From an uncultured Rhodospirillales bacterium (GTDB taxonomy: Bacteria > Pseudomonadota > Alphaproteobacteria > Rhodospirillales > UBA2165), in contig CAJXKD010000001.1 in assembly GCA_913055735.1 (NCBI GenBank), forward strand, positions 2,390,281-2,454,280: 64,000 nucleotides of DNA. The letters are read 5' to 3'. The notes under the pieces were generated by a model. It worked only from the letters and a program-made list of their open reading frames with translations. It made no database searches and was not told where the DNA came from. The position numbers and the translations under genes were made by a program. Positions 59,724 to 64,000 of the stretch are shown here, piece after piece (the stretch's first letter is position 1; each line of letters begins with the position of its first letter).

Positions 59724-59964
59724 ACGTCGCCTCCCACAGTCCAAATTGGCGCTTTGCGCTCTCGTTCGCGGCGCATATTAGCCTTCCTCCGACCCACGTT
59801 AAAGACGGCGGGCGATTTTTCGCATTGTTCTTGCCGTCGAGCGGAGGAATTCAGTCAACCGAAATTGCCAGGCAATATCAATCACGAATATTAGAACAAA
59901 CGGATGCCAGAGGGAGGTTGCCCGTCAGGCGGTCTCGCCGGTGCTCCTTGGTTCCGCTGAGCGG

Positions 59965-61029
59965 TTATTGAGAAAGGCGGCGCTGAATTTCTGGTGAGCT
60001 GGCCGTATAGCGATAGGCGCGAAACGTCCAATTCATCTTGCCGACTTCCGGATTGTCGGTGTGATAGGGGTTCGAGTATTCCCAGACGGTCTCGCCTTCA
60101 GGGGTCACTTCGAACAATCGCCCGTAGGCGCCTTCGCAAATGAACGTATTGCCGTTCTCCAGACGCTGTGCGCCGGAAATATGGGAACTCCAGAAATCGA
60201 GCGCGCGCGGCGCCTTATACTCCCATTTCACCTTTCGGGTGCGCGGGTTGAATTCCAAAACCCGCGAATAGGAGTGGTGGCCCGGCGAATAGAAGCCGTT
60301 CGCAAAGAGCAGGATGTTGCGGTTGGGCAGCACCTTGCAATCGTGCTGGCCGCCCCAGCCGTCGTCGCGCATTTCCCACTTCACTTTGCGTGTCTTTTTA
60401 TCGATCACCATGATGGTGTTGAGAATGCGGAAGCTGACCAGAATGTCGCCGTTCTTCATTGGGAAAATCGTGTTGGCGTGGGCGAACTCCTCGCGGCTGT
60501 ACATTTCGACGATTGGGTAATCCTCGATTTTCAACTCGCTGGTTCGCCATTCCCAGACGACCTCGCCGGCCGGGTTCACTTCACGGATCACGTCGGCATA
60601 TATATGGCCGTCTTCGCATTCGCTCCCCGGCCGTCCGCCCTTGACCCGTTTGGCGTCCTTTTTGGTCATGGCCTCCCAGGCGAGATAAATGGTGTTGCCG
60701 TTGGGAAGGCGGCGCGCATCGTGATGCTGGTTGACATCGACATGCTCCCAGACCACGCGGCCCTTCCAATCGTACTCACGGAGCAGACCGGCCTTGCCGG
60801 CTTTGAGCGGCGCGCCACCATCTGCCCATTGGCAGACGAAAAGATTTCCATTGGGCAATAGCATCGCGTGGTTGATGCCGCCTTGGCCAATGTTCCATCG
60901 CTTGGCGACCTTGCCGTTCATGTCGACGAGATAGGCGCGCTCATGGCGGATCGGGCAGAACAAGGTAAAGCCTTTTTGGGCTTTGGATTTCTTATAAATG
61001 GAAAGGCCAGGTGGCGGTGTAACCGGCAT
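59965..61029 (-). CDS. Arylsulfotransferase (ASST)-like beta-propeller protein
   Basis: This 354-aa protein has the repeated YDWKGRVVWEHVDVNQHHDA / EVNPAGEVVWEWRTSEL / VIDKKTRKVKWEMRDDGW / EFNPRTRKVKWEYKAPRA units of an ASST/PQQ-like propeller, each with a W-x-W-type strand. It lacks a signal peptide (opening MPVTPPPGLSIYKKSK), whereas classical ASSTs are periplasmic. HHDARRLPNGNTIY and QHDCKVLPNRN supply His residues as in the ASST active region. Located between the ABC transporter and the ligJ-like gene, it may act on an aryl sulfate or be only a structural relative. Confidence 0.7.
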   Translation of the reverse strand: MPVTPPPGLSIYKKSKAQKGFTLFCPIRHERAYLVDMNGKVAKRWNIGQGGINHAMLLPNGNLFVCQWADGGAPLKAGKAGLLREYDWKGRVVWEHVDVNQHHDARRLPNGNTIYLAWEAMTKKDAKRVKGGRPGSECEDGHIYADVIREVNPAGEVVWEWRTSELKIEDYPIVEMYSREEFAHANTIFPMKNGDILVSFRILNTIMVIDKKTRKVKWEMRDDGWGGQHDCKVLPNRNILLFANGFYSPGHHSYSRVLEFNPRTRKVKWEYKAPRALDFWSSHISGAQRLENGNTFICEGAYGRLFEVTPEGETVWEYSNPYHTDNPEVGKMNWTFRAYRYTASSPEIQRRLSQ

Positions 61030-61339
61030 GATGTGCTCCCCGAATTCGGCTTATTGGTTGTGTCTAATAGACCTTTTGGCAGATTGCGGACAGATGGACA
61101 ACTGTTGACGGAAACCGCCTTTATCGCGCTTGACCCCTGTCACTATTCCGGCGACACTCGACGCCATAAATATCCCATCGTTAGGGGTAACAAACTGTTT
61201 TACTTGAACAATTTTTAGTTGTTCTGCGTCCGAAGAGGCCGGTCAGGCCCGCGTGGGCAAGGTATGCGGGGGAGCTGTCGCTAGACGACGATAGCGTCCC
61301 ATGACAACGGCAAACAGGTGACCAAATAGGGAGGGAGCC
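61030..61339. other. Intergenic region between divergent genes
   Basis: No coding potential is seen in this 310-base stretch, which must hold the promoters of the arylsulfotransferase-like gene and the ligJ-like gene. The clearest element is the inverted repeat GAACAA (61206-61211)/TTGTTC (61219-61224), a possible operator. A GGGAGGGAG ribosome site precedes the gene at 61340. Confidence 0.5.
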
Positions 61340-62383
61340 ATGATCATCGACAGTCATGCGCATGTAAGCGCACCGGCGGAACTTTGGGCCTATAAGGCGG
61401 TTCTTTTGGCGTCACGCGGCAGCCATGGTCGCGGCAAGGTCAATGTTAGCGACGATCAAATCCGCGAGGCGGTGGAAAACCATGCCGAGATCGGCATCTA
61501 CAGCCACATGGACTATATCGATCACGTGAAGACCGACCTGCAGGCGATCAGCCCGCGGCCTTTCCAGATGATGCATTCGGAGAAGCCGCACAGGGTCGTT
61601 CAGTGGTTCTGCGAAGAAGTAAACAACATGATTTATCGGGAAACGCAGATGTATCCCGACCGCTTCTTCGGGGTTTGCGGTTTGCCGCAGATGGCGGGCG
61701 AGCCCGTCGACCTTGCCATCAAGGAGTTGGAGCGGTGCGTGACCGAGTTGGATTTCAAGGGCTGCCTGCTGAATCCCGATCCCTATGAAAATTCAGGCGT
61801 GCAGCCGCCGGCCATGGGCGACCGCTATTGGTACCCGCTTTATGAAAAACTCTGCGAGTTGGACGTTCCCGCGCATATCCACGGCACCGGCTCCATCGCC
61901 GAACGCGAACCCTATTCACTTCACTTCATCAACGAGGAAACCACGGCCGTCTTCGGCCTCGTGAACTCGCAAGTATTGGATGATTTCCCCGATCTCAAGA
62001 TCATCGTGTCGCACGGTGGCGGGGCCATCCCTTATCAGTTGGGCCGCTTCGAAGCAGGCTCCGTTCGTCGGGCGGCGGGCGATGAATCCAAGCTGTTCTC
62101 GGCGCGGATGAAAAAACTCTATTACGATACGGTTCTCTATACCCAGGATGCCATCGAGCTGTTGGTTAAGACGGTCGGCCCGGATCGATGTCTGTTCGGC
62201 GCCGAATGCCCGGGCGTTGGGTCGCAGGTTCATCCTCACACTGGCCGTCCCTTGGACGATGTCGCCCCGTCGGTACAGGCCATCGACTTCATCAGCGACG
62301 AAGACAAGCGGAAGATACTGAGCCAGAACGCGATCGATCTGTTCAAACTCGACGTCAAGGCGCAAGCCGCCGCGGCTGAGTAA
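61340..62383 (+). CDS. ligJ: 4-oxalomesaconate hydratase-like amidohydrolase (LigJ)
   Basis: This 347-aa amidohydrolase-superfamily protein matches LigJ, which hydrates 4-oxalomesaconate to 4-carboxy-4-hydroxy-2-oxoadipate. Shared features are the MIIDSHAHV opening with the metal His pair, FFGVCGLPQMAGEPVDLA near residue 113, LERCVTELDFKGCLLNPDP near 133, VSHGGGAIPYQLGRF near 222, and CLFGAECPGVG with the metal region near 285. AGGGAGGGAGCC precedes the ATG. It acts after LigI/GalD at 53741-55775. A terminator follows at 62391. Confidence 0.85.
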   Translation: MIIDSHAHVSAPAELWAYKAVLLASRGSHGRGKVNVSDDQIREAVENHAEIGIYSHMDYIDHVKTDLQAISPRPFQMMHSEKPHRVVQWFCEEVNNMIYRETQMYPDRFFGVCGLPQMAGEPVDLAIKELERCVTELDFKGCLLNPDPYENSGVQPPAMGDRYWYPLYEKLCELDVPAHIHGTGSIAEREPYSLHFINEETTAVFGLVNSQVLDDFPDLKIIVSHGGGAIPYQLGRFEAGSVRRAAGDESKLFSARMKKLYYDTVLYTQDAIELLVKTVGPDRCLFGAECPGVGSQVHPHTGRPLDDVAPSVQAIDFISDEDKRKILSQNAIDLFKLDVKAQAAAAE

Positions 62384-62390
62384 CGGATAA

Positions 62391-62424
62391 GGGCGCGGCA
62401 GTCCACGCCGCGCCCGTTACTTTT
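62391..62424 (+). terminator. Rho-independent terminator after ligJ-like gene
   Basis: GGGCGCGGC pairs with GCCGCGCCC over 9 bp around a 7-base loop and is followed by GTTAC and TTTT. An outer GTAACG/CGTTAC pairing with a bulge could extend it. It lies 7 bases after the stop at 62383. Confidence 0.85.
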
Positions 62425-62494
62425 CCTGCCTGCGGTTTATCGGCAAGGCCTTGAATTATTTCATAAATACAATGCGGAGCAGACAGTTAGTCCC

Positions 62495-63472
62495 ATGACC
62501 GTCATCGATGTCCATACCCACATGCTCAATGAGGAGTGGCTGAAACGCATCCTTCAGCACGGCGGCCGCTACACGGAACAGGAAATCGGTGGCAACCGGA
62601 TGATCGTTGCCGACGGTGCGCCTTTCATGACGCTGACCGACCCCATGTTCGACTATGCGCAGCGCATCAAGGATATGGACGCGGCCGGGGTCGATATCGC
62701 CATCGTCTCTTTGACGTGTCCGTCCGCTTATTGGGGGGGCGAGGAAATCAGCATCGGCACGGCCCGCATGATGAACGACGATATGGCGGCGCAACAGAAG
62801 GCCTATCCCGACCGTATCCGCTTTTTCGCGACCCTGCCGTGGCAATACCCGCAAGCGGCGGTTGCCGAGCTTGAGCGGGCGGTGTCCATCGGCGCGGTGG
62901 GCGTGTTCGTCGCCGCGAATATCAACAACATGTCGTTGACCGATCCGACCCTCAAACCGATCTGGGATGCCATCGACGAAAAGGCGTTGCCGGTTCTGAT
63001 CCATCCGACGGCGCCTCCCGGCGTCGGTGATATGGACATGGGCCGCTATAATCTCGTGGCCTCCGTTGGCTTCATGTATGACACGTCGCTGGCGGTGTCG
63101 CGGATGATTTTCGATGGCTTTTTCGATCGCTATCAGAAACTCAAGATCATTGCCGCGCACGCGGGCGGCACACTGCCCTATCTCGTTGGCCGGCTCGATT
63201 TCTGCTACGAAAATATGCCGCCTTGCCGCGAGGTGATCTCCAAGCCGCCGAGCACTTATTTCGACCGTTTCTACTACGATTCTGTCACCTTCACCCAGGA
63301 GGCGCTTGATCTGTGTGTTCATGTCGGCGGGGCGGGTAATGTGCTGTTCGGTTCAGATTATCCGCACAACATCGGTGACATGAAGGGGTGCTTGTCGCGG
63401 GTAGATGCGCTTGCGCCCGATGTCCGCGATGCCGTGCGCAACAAGAACGCCGAACGTATCTTCAATCTTTAA
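62495..63472 (+). CDS. ACMSD-type amidohydrolase family protein
   Basis: This 325-aa protein belongs to the ACMSD-like branch of the amidohydrolase superfamily: metal motif VIDVHTHM at the N-terminus, AHAGGTLPYLVGRLD near residue 225, and LFGSDYPHNIGDM near 287 with the metal Asp. Members decarboxylate aromatic carboxylates (ACMSD, gamma-resorcylate or 5-carboxyvanillate decarboxylase). It may decarboxylate an aromatic acid feeding the PDC route. Spacing of 28 bases to the aldolase-like gene suggests co-transcription. It is distinct from the LigJ-like protein just upstream, though in the same superfamily. Confidence 0.85.
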   Translation: MTVIDVHTHMLNEEWLKRILQHGGRYTEQEIGGNRMIVADGAPFMTLTDPMFDYAQRIKDMDAAGVDIAIVSLTCPSAYWGGEEISIGTARMMNDDMAAQQKAYPDRIRFFATLPWQYPQAAVAELERAVSIGAVGVFVAANINNMSLTDPTLKPIWDAIDEKALPVLIHPTAPPGVGDMDMGRYNLVASVGFMYDTSLAVSRMIFDGFFDRYQKLKIIAAHAGGTLPYLVGRLDFCYENMPPCREVISKPPSTYFDRFYYDSVTFTQEALDLCVHVGGAGNVLFGSDYPHNIGDMKGCLSRVDALAPDVRDAVRNKNAERIFNL

Positions 63473-63500
63473 CGATCGACGCAAGGGAGGAGAACGCATC

Positions 63501-64000
63501 ATGACGGACACTGCTGCGGAGCGTTTGCGGAAGATCGACAGCTGTGCCGTTTCCGACGCGCTCGACGCCCTTGGGCTCAAAGGAACTGTCATGGGGCTCG
63601 GGTCGATCTCCGTGGCGCGGCGGATCGCGGGCCGGGTTCAGACCGTGAAGCTGGGGCCGGCAAGCCCGGATATTCCCAAACGACATTTATGCACCGCCGC
63701 GGTGGATGCTGCGGAACCCGGTGATATCGTCGTCATAGAGAACCATGCGACGGATTTCGCCGCCGGTTGGGGCGGCATCCTGTCGCGGGCGGCGGCGACC
63801 AAAGGGTTGTCGGGGGTTATCGTCGATGGCCCGGCGCGCGACGCCGACGAAAGCCGCGATGTGGACTTTCCCGTTTTTGCCCGCGCGGCGACGCCCTTTA
63901 CGGCGCGTGGCCGCATTGCCGAGCACGACTGGAATATCGCCATCGATGTCGGTGGTGTGACGGTCAATCCCGGCGATCTCGTGCTGGCTGACGGCTCGGG
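63501..64000 (+). CDS. RraA-like aldolase (HMG/CHA aldolase type), 3' end beyond window
   Basis: At least 166 aa are visible from the ATG at 63501 (AAGGGAGGAG upstream); the window ends before a stop. The RraA/HMG-aldolase fold is seen in CAVSDALDALGLKGTVMGL near residue 15, GDIVVIENHATDFAAGWGGILSRAAATKGLSGVIVDGPARDADE (residues about 74-117, by position) with the conserved Arg-Asp of the active site, and VGGVTVNPGDLVLAD. In this operon the likely role is 4-carboxy-4-hydroxy-2-oxoadipate aldolase (LigK-like), giving pyruvate and oxaloacetate after LigJ. Regulator RraA is less likely given the pathway context. Confidence 0.82.
   Translation, partial: MTDTAAERLRKIDSCAVSDALDALGLKGTVMGLGSISVARRIAGRVQTVKLGPASPDIPKRHLCTAAVDAAEPGDIVVIENHATDFAAGWGGILSRAAATKGLSGVIVDGPARDADESRDVDFPVFARAATPFTARGRIAEHDWNIAIDVGGVTVNPGDLVLADGS

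Noticed and set aside
1..64000. CRISPR arrays, insertion sequences, prophage genes, rRNA
   Set aside because: No regularly spaced repeats, transposase motifs, phage structural genes or rRNA-like sequence were seen.

Overview
This window looks like the chromosome of a GC-rich alphaproteobacterium, probably a Rhodospirillales-like marine or soil heterotroph. The class rests on the tRNA-Met(CAT), the olsBA pair, an alphaproteobacterial-style Fur/HemP/Hmu locus and abundant TRAP transporters; anything below class is inference. The organism must use selenocysteine, because two genes carry in-frame UGA codons each followed by a SECIS-like hairpin. No selA/B/C/D gene is present here.

Region by region. 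(1) 85-2297: a tRNA-Met followed by an AT-rich islet. A 12-bp copy of the tRNA 3' end closes it at 2286-2297. It holds an XRE regulator, a divergent 58-aa ORF with a palindromic operator between them, and a three-helix membrane protein. (2) 2452-6313: an aromatic-catabolism cluster (FAA hydrolase, MhpB-type extradiol dioxygenase, NTF2-like protein, amidase). (3) 6322-8319: a complete retron, with promoter, msr-msd RNA bounded by perfect 13-bp a1/a2 repeats, and a reverse transcriptase fused to a TOPRIM domain (Ec67/Eco2-like). (4) 8327-12235: acyl-CoA ligase, enoyl-CoA hydratase and thiolase. (5) 12300-16878: a 996-aa glycosyltransferase/TPR/methyltransferase protein, a DoxX protein and a membrane protein. 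(6) 16927-19621: a StyA-like monooxygenase, an EthD protein and a LysR regulator, plus a decayed piece of a UGSC gene. (7) 19626-21589: UGSC selenoprotein locus 1. (8) 21669-24767: MerR/CDF metal efflux, DUF3291 protein, trypsin-like protease, isochorismatase. (9) 24883-31065: Fur box and hemP-hmuRSTUV heme uptake. (10) 31300-35721: TRAP transporter with two paralogous binding proteins. (11) 35777-42968: structured leader and core-MetE-like enzyme, facing selenoprotein locus 2, thioredoxin reductase and a TAXI-TRAP transporter. (12) 43047-53497: sugar dehydrogenase, TPR-glycosyltransferase, olsBA, two beta-hydroxyacid dehydrogenase-like genes around a LacI regulator, flavodoxin, LysR and an orphan binding protein. 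(13) 53741-64000: lower half of the protocatechuate/gallate meta-cleavage route (GalD/LigU, LigI, LigJ, RraA-type aldolase) interrupted by a peptide-type ABC transporter and an arylsulfotransferase-like protein.

Most of the window is catabolic and uptake capacity for aromatic acids, carboxylates and heme. The three signals that stand out from it are the retron, the pair of UGA-containing UGSC-type redox proteins (with a third, dead copy), and the tRNA-bounded islet. Conventional gene calling would truncate both selenoproteins at the UGA and would miss the retron RNA, hemP and the 58-aa ORF.
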